The position numbers and the translations under genes were made by a program. DNA of 64,000 nt from Natronobacterium texcoconense (GTDB lineage: Archaea > Halobacteriota > Halobacteria > Halobacteriales > Natrialbaceae), in the NCBI RefSeq assembly GCF_900104065.1, contig NZ_FNLC01000001.1, positions 1,394,396-1,458,395 on the forward strand. The letters are read 5' to 3'. Numbering within the stretch: position 1 is the stretch's first letter; every line of letters begins with the position of its first letter. The notes under the pieces were generated by a model. It had not been told where the DNA came from. It saw only the letters and a list, made by a program, of their open reading frames with translations, and searched no databases. This document shows positions 54,104 through 63,900 of the stretch, piece after piece.

Positions 54104-55474
54104 ATGCAGACCGATACTCGCGACATGGTTGTCGTCGGCGGCGGCACTGCCGGCTGTTTCGCCGCTGCGACCGCCGCCAGGGAAGGGCTCGACGTCGTCT
54201 TGCTCGAGCGCAAGGACGAACAGCAGGCCGGACACATCGCCTGCGGGGACGGGATCAAGGGCAAGAGCACGTTCCCGGACGTGATCGACCGCGACCGACT
54301 CAAAGAGGAGACGTTCACGAACCAGTCGATCACGCGCGGTATCTTCGAGAACCCCCAGACCGGCGAGTCACTCGAGATTCCGTTCGACCAGACGGGCGCA
54401 GTCGTCGACCGCTGGGAGTACGGCCAGGTGCTGCTCGAGGAAACCGAACGTGCTGGTGCAGAGATCCATTACGACACCGTGGTCAACGACGTAATCCAGC
54501 CGAACGGACGCGTCGAGGGCGTGAAAGCGGTCCGTGACGGCGACCCCGTCGAGTACGAGGCCGAGGTCGTCGTCGACGCCGCCGGCGCGCTGTCGGTCCT
54601 GCAGGACAAGACGGATTTCACGGCGTCGACGTTCGACACTAACATCAACTATTCGCAGTTCTGTTCGGCCTACCGCGAAGTACTCGAGGTGCCGGAACCC
54701 GTCGACTGGTCGGACGCGCTGGTGTTCAAACCGACTGCAGAACTGGGTTACCTCTGGTACTTCCCGCGGTCGGCGACCGAGATCAACGTCGGCCTGGGCT
54801 TCCAGATGACCGAAGAGCCGATCGAACTCGTCGACGTGCTGAAAGACGGCGTCGAAAACCGCGCGGAGTTCGAAGACGCGACGGTGAAGAACAAACTCGG
54901 GGCGGCGCTGCCGACGCGACGGCCGCTCGACTCGGCGGTCCACCCCGGATTCGTGGCGGTCGGCGACGCCGCGGCCCAGGTCAATCCCTGTACGGGCGGT
55001 GGCATTCCCGGCGCTGCGAAGGCCGGCCACTGGGCGGCCGAGATCGCGGCCGAGGCGATCGACGACGGCGACGTGAGCGAGGCGGCACTGTGGGAGTACA
55101 ACGAACGCGTCCAGACCGGCTTCGGGAAGCGGTTCGCCGCGATGGACTGTTACAACATCTTCGGGACAGCCCACGAACTGGACGAACTCGTCTCCGTCAT
55201 CACTGCCATCCCCGGCCAGCAACTCGTCGACGCTATCGGCAAGAAAGGAACCGCCGAGATGGGACTCGGACTGAAACTCAAAACGCTCGTCAAGACCTTC
55301 GGCCACTGGGACGTCCTCTACGAACTCTACAAGGTCCAGGAGACAGCCGGATCGCTCAAGGACGTCTACGACAGCTACCCGTCCGGTCCCGACGGGTTCG
55401 AGGCCTGGAAAGCCGAACGCGACGCCGTCATGGATCAGCTCTACGAGATCACGGGTGCAGATCCGAAGTACTGA
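54104..55474 (+). CDS. Geranylgeranyl reductase family protein
   Basis: This 456-aa flavoprotein saturates isoprenoid chains, most likely of digeranylgeranylglycerophospholipids in the archaeal membrane. The FAD site is MVVVGGGTAGCFAAATAARE followed by VVLLERKDEQQAGH. A mid-protein signature GYLWYFPRSATEINVGLGF and the second FAD motif VAVGDAAAQVNPCTGGGIPG are characteristic. The C-terminal helical domain is of normal length. A paralogue specific for menaquinone or carotenoid substrates is possible. Confidence 0.9.
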   Translation: MQTDTRDMVVVGGGTAGCFAAATAAREGLDVVLLERKDEQQAGHIACGDGIKGKSTFPDVIDRDRLKEETFTNQSITRGIFENPQTGESLEIPFDQTGAVVDRWEYGQVLLEETERAGAEIHYDTVVNDVIQPNGRVEGVKAVRDGDPVEYEAEVVVDAAGALSVLQDKTDFTASTFDTNINYSQFCSAYREVLEVPEPVDWSDALVFKPTAELGYLWYFPRSATEINVGLGFQMTEEPIELVDVLKDGVENRAEFEDATVKNKLGAALPTRRPLDSAVHPGFVAVGDAAAQVNPCTGGGIPGAAKAGHWAAEIAAEAIDDGDVSEAALWEYNERVQTGFGKRFAAMDCYNIFGTAHELDELVSVITAIPGQQLVDAIGKKGTAEMGLGLKLKTLVKTFGHWDVLYELYKVQETAGSLKDVYDSYPSGPDGFEAWKAERDAVMDQLYEITGADPKY

Positions 55475-55953
55475 CGAGCCACGAGCGCCGAACCGACCGA
55501 ACCTATCTTTCTTCAAGGAGAGAATCCCGTCCTTCAGGACGGGCGTGAATCCGACAACGATGACACAGCCTACAGATCGGCAGCAATCCGGATATTTAAG
55601 TGGAATCATGGCGTAGTATAATGTACACCGAGGCGATCACATCGCCCATCCAAATGCACAATATCGGGACTCTGAGGCCCAGAACGTTCGAGACACCCTC
55701 TCGAACCGCTGTGGTGTCTCGGTCACAAGATAACTCTGAGTCCCATGCCGGGATAGGAGTAACGGCGGTGTGGCCCCGCCATCGGCCGTCATTCTGACAG
55801 GTCGTAAACCAGCAAATATCCCAACCCAGCGGTGCGGTACCGTGGGAAGCCTCGCCGTCGTCGGGCATAGCCCGACTGCCTGAGGGATCTTCGATCCCTC
55901 TCCGTTTACGGCGAGGAGGAGGTCACATCTCTCCGGTCGCGGATTGTACAAAT
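55475..55953. other. Non-coding region holding the structured element
   Basis: About 480 bp between the reductase and amidase genes. Most of it is the IS200/IS605-like element described separately. An open frame at 55600-55797 begins MESWRSIMYTEA but overlaps the element and has no independent family resemblance; it may be decayed transposase-related sequence. Confidence 0.5.
55520..55925 (+). mobile_element. Non-autonomous IS200/IS605-like element (PATE/MITE-like)
   Basis: The left side has the hairpin CCCGTCC-TTCA-GGACGGG (55526-55543). The right side is a three-way-junction-like structure: outer stem CCTCGCCGT (55850-55858) with ACGGCGAGG (55908-55916), enclosing hairpins GTCGGGC-ATA-GCCCGAC (55860-55876) and GAGGGATC-TTC-GATCCCTC (55882-55900). 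This resembles the ends of haloarchaeal IS1341/IS605 elements, including the part that forms omegaRNA. Neither tnpA nor tnpB is intact between them. Exact ends are uncertain because this family has no terminal repeats or target duplication. Confidence 0.6.
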
Positions 55954-57384
55954 ATGTCATCGAGGACGACTCTCACGCAACTCTCAGCGACAGAACTCGC
56001 CGACAGAATCCACAACGGTGACGTGACCGCGACCGAAGCGGTCGAGGCCTTCCTCGAGCGGATCGAGGACCGCGACGACGAGATCAACGCCTTCGTCACG
56101 GTCTGTACCGACGAAGCACGGGAAGCCGCAGCCGAGGCCGATCGCGCGCTCGAGAACGGCGAGGACGTCGGCCTGCTCCACGGCGTCCCGGTGGCGCTGA
56201 AGGACCTGGGCTACCTGAAGGAGGGCGTCCGGCACACGTTCGGCTCCGCGCTGTTTTCGGACTACGTCGCCGAACGGACGGCGGTGACGGTCGAGCGCCT
56301 CGAGGAGGCCGGCGCGATCGTGATCGGGAAGACGAACACGCCGGAGTTCGGCCACAAGGGAACGACGGACAACGAGGTCGTCGGCCCGACGGCGTCGCCC
56401 ATCGACACCGATCTGAACGCCGGTGGCTCCTCGGGTGGCTCCGCTGCAGCCCTCGCCGCCAACATGACGCCACTCGCGACGGGCAGCGACGCCGGCGGGT
56501 CGCTTCGCATCCCGGCCGCGGCCTGTGGCGTCTACGGGTTCAAACCGACGTTCGGACTGGTGCCCGACGACGATCGTCCGAGTGCGTTCGGCCGATCGAC
56601 TCACCACGTTACGAAGGGACCGATGGCCCGTACCGTCGAGGACGCCGCGCTGTTGCTGTCGGTGATGATGGGACCAGACGCTGCAGATCCGCGGAGCGTT
56701 CCAGTCGATCTCGAGCCACTCGAGGCAGTCGACCGCCCGGTGTCGGATCTCGAGGTCGCGTACAGTCCCGATCTCGAGGTCTTCTCGATCGACGACGAGG
56801 TTCGGACGGTCGTCGACGACGCCGTGGCCGCGTTCGAGGCTGCCGGCGCGACGGTCGACGAGGTGTCGGTCGACCACGGCTACGAGATGGCGGAGTTACA
56901 GGAGGCCGTCACGCCGACGTTCACGACGGCGATGCTCGGGACCGCGACGATTCTCGAGGAGAGCCAGGGCATCGACCTGCGAGCGCATTCGGATGCGGTG
57001 TCCGACAGCCTGCTCGCGATGATCGAGGCCGGCACACAGTACGATCCGAGCGACCTCGCACGAACCGAGATCGTTCGGACGGCCGTCTTCGACGCGGTTC
57101 AGGACGTCCTCGAGGAGTACGACGTGCTCGTAGCGCCGACGCTCTCGTACGTCGACGTCGGCTTGCACGAGGATCCTGGGATCGACGCCTGGAACTGGAC
57201 GCTGACCTGGCCGTTCAACTGGACGGGACATCCAGTCGCCTCCGCACCAGCGGGCCTGACGGACCGTGGCCACCCCGTCGGCCTGCAACTGGTCGGTCGA
57301 CGGTTCGAGGACGAGACGGTACTCGCCGCAAGCGCAGCCCTCGAGCGCGAACGGCCGTGGGACTGGCTGTACGACGAGGCCTGA
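55954..57384 (+). CDS. Amidase
   Basis: This 476-aa amidase-signature hydrolase has the catalytic triad Lys83 (PVALKDLGYL), Ser159 (NAGGSSGGSAAALA) and Ser183 (GSDAGGSLRIPAA). The C-terminal end has HPVASAPAGLTDRGHPVGLQ. It could be an aryl-acyl amidase, a fatty-acid-amide hydrolase-like enzyme, or another member of the family; GatA is unlikely because no GatC or GatB is adjacent. The ATG lies about 30 bp after the structured element. Confidence 0.88.
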   Translation: MSSRTTLTQLSATELADRIHNGDVTATEAVEAFLERIEDRDDEINAFVTVCTDEAREAAAEADRALENGEDVGLLHGVPVALKDLGYLKEGVRHTFGSALFSDYVAERTAVTVERLEEAGAIVIGKTNTPEFGHKGTTDNEVVGPTASPIDTDLNAGGSSGGSAAALAANMTPLATGSDAGGSLRIPAAACGVYGFKPTFGLVPDDDRPSAFGRSTHHVTKGPMARTVEDAALLLSVMMGPDAADPRSVPVDLEPLEAVDRPVSDLEVAYSPDLEVFSIDDEVRTVVDDAVAAFEAAGATVDEVSVDHGYEMAELQEAVTPTFTTAMLGTATILEESQGIDLRAHSDAVSDSLLAMIEAGTQYDPSDLARTEIVRTAVFDAVQDVLEEYDVLVAPTLSYVDVGLHEDPGIDAWNWTLTWPFNWTGHPVASAPAGLTDRGHPVGLQLVGRRFEDETVLAASAALERERPWDWLYDEA

Positions 57385-57407
57385 GTCCCGGTTCCGGTTG
57401 ACGGTTG

Positions 57408-59552
57408 CTATTCTTCGTCGTCTTCGTCGTCCGGTGCGACGTCGTTTTCCGGCTCTTCGGGCTCGTCCTCGTCGTCGGGCGCGACGTCGTTTTCCGGTTC
57501 TTCCGGTTCGTCGTCTTCGTCGTCCGGTGCAACGTCGTTTTCCGGCTCTTCCGGTTCGTCTACGTCTGGTTCCTCGAGGTCGACCCCCTCTCCTTCGGGC
57601 ACGAGTTGGAAGACGACGCCGGTGTCGCCTTCGGGGATACCGACCTGGTTCGCGAGGACGTACACTTCACCGTCCTGGCCGCGGCCGAACTGCCGGACGA
57701 AGTGACCGAGGTTGCCGTCCTCACCGCCGTCGAACAGGACTTCCTCCATCTCCCAGAGGTCTTCACGCGGTCGACTGCCGAACTCCCCACGCTCTTCCGA
57801 CACGTCGGGGACGTCCTCCGGTTCCGCGGCGAAGACGCGACCGCGGGGCTGCATCCGTCCCTGGTCGTCCGTCCAGTCGCCGAAGATGTACTTCCCCTCG
57901 AGTTCCTCGATTTCGTCGGCCTCGTAGGTGTGGCCGCCGACGATGACGATACCGACGGGTTCGCCCTCGTAGACCTGCGGATACTCGACCACGGGATCGA
58001 TCAGTGGCTCGCCACCGCGGACGTCGTCCGGCGTCTCGAGCGGACACTCCTCCGGCGGCGTCGCGGGTGTCTCCGTGCTGAAACAGTGTGATCCCTCGCG
58101 GACGTTCCAGCCGTAGTTGCCGCCTCGCTGGATCTCGTAAGCCGGCTCGAACAGGACCTGTCCGGGATCGCCGACGATCAACCGGCCCTCTTCGCTGAAC
58201 GTGATACCGAACGGGTTGCGCAGCCCCCAGGCGTAGTACTCCTCGAGTCCCTCGCCCTCGAGTTCCTGGCCCTCGGCGAAGGGGTTGTCGTCGGGGATGG
58301 CGTACCCTTCGTCGTCCTCGATGGCGGCAGCGTCTTCGTCCATGTCGAGATGGATAAACGATCCGCGTGCCGGGTGTTCCGTCGGATCCTCGTCGACGTC
58401 GATCCGAAGGACGCCACCCAGCAGATTCTCGGTCGTGTCCTGGCCGTTTCCACCCTCGTTCTCGTCGTACCAGTCGTCGACGTGGCCGTCCATTCGGTCG
58501 TCCGCGCCGCCACCGTCGCCCATCGGGACGTAGAAGTACCCGTCCGGGCCAAACGCCATCGGTCCGGAGTTGTGGTTGTACTGGGGCATGTAGAACTCGA
58601 TGATCCGACGCTCGGAGTCCGGGTCGGGGTCTCCGTTCTCGTCGACCTGGAACTCGGAGATCACCTGCACGTGTGACCAGTCGTCGGGCATCTCCTCGAC
58701 CGGCGGCGCGCTGTAGTTGAGATAGAATCGGCCGTTCTCCTCGTACTCGGGGTGAGACTCGATGCCGACCAGACCGCGTTCGTCGTAGTCCTGGTCGGGG
58801 TCCGCGTAGTCGTCACCGTAGAAGTCCTCGGCGACCGCGACCATTCGGTCGCTGATATCGAGCCACGGCTCTTCCTCGCGGCCGCCGTCGTCGATTGCGT
58901 AGATTTCCCCCGTCTGGTCGGCGACGAGCTGGTACTCCGCTCCCGGCGGATCCTCGAAGTCCGTCGGCGCGATCAGCCCCTCCGCGACGGGATCGACCCC
59001 GACCGTCGGTCCCTCCGGGAAGTAGCGTTCGGGTTCCTCCTCGACTTCTTCCTCGGGTTCCTCCGGCTCCCCAATCTCGATGTCCCCACGCATCGTCTGG
59101 GGGTGGGGTCCACAGTAGTACTCGGCCATCTCCGCTTCGGCCTCGAACTCGAGCGACTGGGTCTCGCCTTCACCGGTTATAATCTCGGTCTCGACCAGAT
59201 GATCGCCCTCGTCGTCGATGATTACGAAGTTGTGACCGACGCCGTCCAGATTCTCCCAGGTGACCTCGTAGGTCTCGCCCTCCTCGAGCGTCAGCGTGGG
59301 GTTTTCCTCGTCTTCGATCTCTTCGGGTGACTGGCCGATCCAGGCGTCGCTGCGCCCGCCGAGTTCTATCTCCGTGTCTAGTTGGCCCGTCACGGTGACA
59401 CTGAATCCAGCGACCGCACCGGTAAGTGCCGCAGTCTGGAGGAAGCGCCGCCGCGACTGTCCCGCGAGGTATCGTCGTGTTCGGTTTGCGTTCGGTTCTT
59501 CGTGTGTCGGTGACCCTGTCCACTCGGCCCCCGGTTCGTCTTGTTCGCTCAT
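57408..59552 (-). CDS. Cupredoxin-sugar dehydrogenase fusion (Tat-exported)
   Basis: This 714-aa exported protein has a twin-arginine signal at residues 33-56 (SRRRFLQTAALTGAVAGFS). It then carries a type-1 copper cupredoxin domain, residues about 60-160, with the full ligand set His107, Cys147, His150 and Met154 (GHNFVIID, YYCGPHPQTMRG). A six-bladed PQQ-dependent glucose/sorbosone dehydrogenase domain follows (GLIAPTDF, MAFGPDGYFYVPMGDGGG, AWGLRNPFGITF, GGNYGWNV). The tail carries three acidic repeats of EPEEPENDVAPDDED. Electrons may flow from the sugar through the copper site. Confidence 0.85.
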   Translation of the reverse strand: MSEQDEPGAEWTGSPTHEEPNANRTRRYLAGQSRRRFLQTAALTGAVAGFSVTVTGQLDTEIELGGRSDAWIGQSPEEIEDEENPTLTLEEGETYEVTWENLDGVGHNFVIIDDEGDHLVETEIITGEGETQSLEFEAEAEMAEYYCGPHPQTMRGDIEIGEPEEPEEEVEEEPERYFPEGPTVGVDPVAEGLIAPTDFEDPPGAEYQLVADQTGEIYAIDDGGREEEPWLDISDRMVAVAEDFYGDDYADPDQDYDERGLVGIESHPEYEENGRFYLNYSAPPVEEMPDDWSHVQVISEFQVDENGDPDPDSERRIIEFYMPQYNHNSGPMAFGPDGYFYVPMGDGGGADDRMDGHVDDWYDENEGGNGQDTTENLLGGVLRIDVDEDPTEHPARGSFIHLDMDEDAAAIEDDEGYAIPDDNPFAEGQELEGEGLEEYYAWGLRNPFGITFSEEGRLIVGDPGQVLFEPAYEIQRGGNYGWNVREGSHCFSTETPATPPEECPLETPDDVRGGEPLIDPVVEYPQVYEGEPVGIVIVGGHTYEADEIEELEGKYIFGDWTDDQGRMQPRGRVFAAEPEDVPDVSEERGEFGSRPREDLWEMEEVLFDGGEDGNLGHFVRQFGRGQDGEVYVLANQVGIPEGDTGVVFQLVPEGEGVDLEEPDVDEPEEPENDVAPDDEDDEPEEPENDVAPDDEDEPEEPENDVAPDDEDDEE
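57411..57560 (-). repeat. Three tandem 45-48-bp repeats in the dehydrogenase tail
   Basis: The DNA repeats units of about 45-48 bp encoding EPEEPENDVAPDDED three times, with small differences (GACGACGAA versus GACGAA). Simple repeats of this kind change copy number by slippage. They extend the acidic C-terminal tail of the exported dehydrogenase. Confidence 0.85.
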
Positions 59553-59868
59553 GCTCCGTCCTCCGTTCGGACAGTCGTTACAAAGACCGCGACCTCCGTT
59601 ACGCGTTACAGCGTCGGTTTTCCACCACCGGCAGCCACACAACGCCTCGTATTCACGACGGAACGACAACCGTCCGGCGACCACAACGGCGGACCGAAAC
59701 CGGGCGACTACAGCCGATAACCGAATCGGTCCTACGAGTAATATCGTCTTTGAACCAGTCGCCGACCGTCTCTCGAGCGGACTCGTCAACGGTCGTCCCG
59801 GCGTTCGTCGCTCCTCGTGAATTCCCGCAACCCAAACTCCTTTTTTCGAGCGTTTCCACCGTTCGAAC
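59553..59868. other. Divergent intergenic region
   Basis: 316 bp between the exported dehydrogenase and the aldo/keto reductase. It contains AT-poor sequence and no clear hairpin, RNA or ORF beyond shadow frames. A minus-strand promoter must lie near its left end. Nothing further is recognisable. Confidence 0.35.
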
Positions 59869-60708
<840 letters not shown>

Positions 60709-60807
60709 ATCCGGCGGGTTAGTATCCCGTTACCGTTCGTTCACCGACCTGTTATCGTATCTGAAAAAGAAGGAAAGTTTACGGTACGCCGGAATTGTAG
60801 GTTGGGT

Positions 60808-61578
60808 ATGTCCACCCACTCTCGAAGACGTGGCGGTGGTGGGATCGTTACTGCGGTCAAGGCCGACTTACGTCGGTTACACGGGGCCTGGATGGAACTC
60901 GTGTTCCCCAGGCAGCGTGGCCGCGGCCACTCCGTCATGGGTAAATGGAAACCCGAAACGCTTCCACAGAAGATCGGCTACCGCGGCTGGAGTATTTTCG
61001 GTATGCTCGGCATTCTCGTCCTCTATCCGCTCACAGTCATCGGCTTTGCGACACGCTACTACGCGTCGAAACTCGACTCGACGCGAACCCGACTCGGCAT
61101 CGTCGGCGTCACGGGACTCTCACTCGTCGTCTGGGGGGCGCTGACCGTCGCCTGGTGGGCGATGTCGACGATGGAACAGCTCGACATCCCGTTCGACGCG
61201 TTCCTGGCCGTCGCCGCCGCAAGCGGTGTCGCGACGCTGTCGACGGCGCTGGCCGCGTCAGCCAAGAAGTTCGGCGGCCGTCTGGTAACCGTCGTCTTCG
61301 CTTATCCGTTCGCGATGACCGCGCTCTTCCTCCCGCCAGTCGTCGCAGCACTCGTCACGCCGGAACTCGAGGAGATCATCCTCGAGCCCAGCTACGACTT
61401 CGCGGTCTGGGTGCTCGACAACGTCCTGTTCGTCGGCGGAATCAACGAGTGGCTCCGCGCGAACTTCCAGCTCGAGGGTGCAGCCTACGCTGCAATGTGG
61501 GTCGGCATCTCGTTCCCGCTTGGCTGGTTCCTCGGTGTCGTCGTCGCACTCGCGAACCTGGTGCGTCCGTCCGAGTAA
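60808..61578 (+). CDS. Multi-pass membrane protein of unknown function
   Basis: This 256-aa protein has a basic N-terminus (MSTHSRRRGGGG) and about five hydrophobic helices, including IFGMLGILVLYPLTVIGFAT, VGVTGLSLVVWGALTVAWWA, TVVFAYPFAMTALFLPPVVA and AMWVGISFPLGWFLGVVVAL. No family is recognised. The upstream frame starts earlier with TTG; the ATG at 60808 is preferred. Confidence 0.75.
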   Translation: MSTHSRRRGGGGIVTAVKADLRRLHGAWMELVFPRQRGRGHSVMGKWKPETLPQKIGYRGWSIFGMLGILVLYPLTVIGFATRYYASKLDSTRTRLGIVGVTGLSLVVWGALTVAWWAMSTMEQLDIPFDAFLAVAAASGVATLSTALAASAKKFGGRLVTVVFAYPFAMTALFLPPVVAALVTPELEEIILEPSYDFAVWVLDNVLFVGGINEWLRANFQLEGAAYAAMWVGISFPLGWFLGVVVALANLVRPSE

Positions 61579-61653
61579 CCACCTCTCTCCGAGGCTAATC
61601 AACTGCCTTCCGATTTCCTATCTACTAAGATGACCGTCTGCTAACGGTCACGT

Positions 61654-61845
61654 ATGGAGTTCGACCTTCCAACGACCGCAGCCGTGTTCGTCGCACTGAT
61701 CGCGCTCGGTACCGTCGGCATGATCGCATCGGGAATGATGCTCACCGAGAGCGTCCTGATGATGGTGACGCCGTCGATGGCCGTCTTCGGCCTGCTCATG
61801 CTCCTGATCGGCGTCAAACACGGAGAGTACCGCGCGAGTAACTGA
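61654..61845 (+). CDS. DUF7333-type small membrane protein
   Basis: This 63-aa protein begins MEFDLPTTAAVFVALIALGT and carries two hydrophobic helices (VALIALGTVGMIASGMMLTE and MVTPSMAVFGLLMLLIGVKH), with the GMM and VKHGEYR tail of the haloarchaeal DUF7333 family. The function is unknown. It follows the previous membrane protein gene by 75 bp. Confidence 0.8.
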   Translation: MEFDLPTTAAVFVALIALGTVGMIASGMMLTESVLMMVTPSMAVFGLLMLLIGVKHGEYRASN

Positions 61846-61969
61846 AACTGTCGTCAGTATCGGTCGTCGGAACCACCCACGAGAGTTCGTCGACGTTTTT
61901 CACGAATTCCGGCGGTCGTGGCCGTGACGATGCCGTCCGAAGCAGCGGATTCGGTCTGTCGAAGCTAAT

Positions 61970-63118
61970 TCAGCGTTCTCCGTCACTCTCGGTGTCGTCG
62001 CCTTCAGCCTCGAGCAGCGACGCGATATATTTCGAGACGTGGTCGTCCATCCGGCGTTTGTATCCCGCCTGGCGTGCGAGTCGGTCGAGTTCGCGGGCGA
62101 CGAGGCTGCCGTACTGGACTGCCTTCTTGTCGCGGTCTGCGACCTCTTCGGGCAGGTATTGCGTTGCAACCCGTCGGAAGCCACGCTTTCGCGTCTCCTC
62201 GTCGGCAAGCAGATCGTCCGGAAGTCGGAGCGCCGCGTCGACGACGGCGTCGTGGAGAAGCGGTGCGACCGGCTCGAGACCTGTCGCCCGGATCGTCAGC
62301 ACGTCTCGCGGAAGCTGGTCCGACAAACTCGAAATCTGCTCGCGGACGGCGCCGCGGGTCGTCTCCGCCTCGACGCGGTGATCGAGCCGGACGACCTTCT
62401 CGTAGCCGCCGAACAGTTCGTCCGCACCCTGTCCGACCGCGAGCGCGTCGAACCCGTCCGCGGCGACGCGTTCGCCGACCAGATACAGCGGCAGGGCGAT
62501 CTGGACGTCCATCGCGTTCGTCCGGCCCGTCGCCCGCGCGATTTCGGGTACCGCACGCTCGAGGTCGGCGGGCTCGAGTTCGACGACGGTCAGGTTCCGA
62601 CCCATCGCCTCGGCAGCCGTCCGCGCCGCCTCGACGTCGTGGCTGTCCGGAAAACCGACGACGTACAGCGGTGCGTCGAGTAACTCGGCGACCAGTGCGG
62701 AGTCGACGCCGCCCGAGAAAGCGACGGCGACCTCGAGATCGCTCGAGCGGGCGTCGTCGATTGCCGTCCCGATCGCAGCGTCGAGCGCCTCGAGTGCGGC
62801 GTCGTGATCCGATTCCGGGTCGGGTTCGGGCAAGGACCAGCGTTGCTGGATCGACAGGTCGTCCGTTCCGTTCTCGAGCTCCGCCACCTCGAGGACGGAA
62901 CCCGCGGGCATCGGAACGGGCTCCTCGAGTGTGGACGGCTCGAACGCCCAGCGATCCACCGACGCTGTGCCTTCGTAGAACAGCGGCTCGCGTCCGAGGA
63001 CGTCGCGAACGAGTCGGCCGTCGACCTCGCCAGCAAACCCTGTCGCTCCCGGCAGTGGCTCCGCTCGCTCGAGGGCGTCACGAACCAGTTCAGGGGTGGC
63101 GCCACGAAGCGTCGTCAT
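61970..63118 (-). CDS. Asparagine-synthetase-like ATP-pyrophosphatase without glutaminase
   Basis: This 382-aa protein keeps the ATP-PPi loop motif AVAFSGGVDSALVAELL (SGGVDS at 135-140) and the synthetase signature FDALAVGQGADELFGGYEKV. The first about 80 residues retain only a vestige of the glutaminase C-terminal part (DVLGREPLFYEG, MPAGSVLEV) and lack its N-terminal nucleophile Cys. It may use ammonia, or another amide donor, in a reaction other than asparagine synthesis. The ATG overlaps the PHP gene stop (ATGA). Confidence 0.82.
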   Translation of the reverse strand: MTTLRGATPELVRDALERAEPLPGATGFAGEVDGRLVRDVLGREPLFYEGTASVDRWAFEPSTLEEPVPMPAGSVLEVAELENGTDDLSIQQRWSLPEPDPESDHDAALEALDAAIGTAIDDARSSDLEVAVAFSGGVDSALVAELLDAPLYVVGFPDSHDVEAARTAAEAMGRNLTVVELEPADLERAVPEIARATGRTNAMDVQIALPLYLVGERVAADGFDALAVGQGADELFGGYEKVVRLDHRVEAETTRGAVREQISSLSDQLPRDVLTIRATGLEPVAPLLHDAVVDAALRLPDDLLADEETRKRGFRRVATQYLPEEVADRDKKAVQYGSLVARELDRLARQAGYKRRMDDHVSKYIASLLEAEGDDTESDGER

Positions 63119-63801
63119 TGCATCAGCCCCAGAACGCCGCTTCTGACCCGCCGCGTAACGCCGCCGGCGAACTGCCGGAAGCTGATATGCCACGGCGTTC
63201 GCTTCCCCTCGACGGACGTCTTCCCCTGACGGACTGCCTCGAGAATCGCGTCCGTGGAGCGTTCCTCCGCGTCGACGCGGGTGACCGCCTGGCCGACCAT
63301 CTCGCTGATGTGGGCGTCGCTACCGGCGGTCATCGGCAGGTTCCGCGACTGTGCGAACCGTTCCGCCTGCCGGTTCGCTCGGCCGGTCAACAACCGCGAG
63401 TTGTAGACCTCGATCGCGTCGCCTTTCGTGAGTTCTTCCCGCGAGATGCGAGCCATCACGCCGTGGCGTGACTCCTGGAACGGATGGGGGATCACCGCCA
63501 ACCCACCCTGGGCGTGGATCTCCTCGATCGTCGTCTCGTAGGACAACCCCGGCGGGACCGCCTCCTCGACGCCCAGCCCGAGGATGTGGCCTGCCTTGCT
63601 CGAGATTTCGATCCCCGGGATGCCGACCAGACCGTACTCCGGAGCGCGTTCTGCGGCCTCGAGACTGGCATCGATCTCGTCGTGATCGGTTATCGCGATC
63701 GCATCGAGACCGACGGCCTCGGCCTGCTCGAGAATGAGCTCGACCGGATCCCGACCGTCGTACGACAGCGACGAGTGAGCGTGAAGTTCGACCGACAGCA
63801 C
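63115..63801 (-). CDS. PHP-domain phosphoesterase
   Basis: This 228-aa metal-dependent hydrolase starts at GTG with VLSVELHAHSSLSYDGRDP, the first PHP motif. AIAITDHDEIDA, GIEISSKAGHILGLGV, IPHPFQESRHG and AGSDAHISEM supply the remaining metal ligands. A TTG start at 63828 is possible but adds weak sequence. It is translationally coupled to the following asparagine-synthetase-like gene. An array of CRISPR repeats begins 100 bp upstream. Confidence 0.88.
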   Translation of the reverse strand: MLSVELHAHSSLSYDGRDPVELILEQAEAVGLDAIAITDHDEIDASLEAAERAPEYGLVGIPGIEISSKAGHILGLGVEEAVPPGLSYETTIEEIHAQGGLAVIPHPFQESRHGVMARISREELTKGDAIEVYNSRLLTGRANRQAERFAQSRNLPMTAGSDAHISEMVGQAVTRVDAEERSTDAILEAVRQGKTSVEGKRTPWHISFRQFAGGVTRRVRSGVLGLMQ

Positions 63802-63900
63802 ACCTCGAGTTTCGAGTAGCTCGATCAAAAGTACCTCGATTGTGAGAGGCGTCTTTCCGAATCCGCTCGCGTCTCGAATCTCGAATCGTTCGTCACGATC

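Noticed and set aside
55600..55797. 65-codon frame inside the IS200/IS605-like element
   Set aside because: No transposase motif; probably decayed sequence or chance frame.
63831..63900. Possible CRISPR leader left of the first repeat
   Set aside because: Only 70 bp, GC-rich, and on the trailer side according to repeat orientation.
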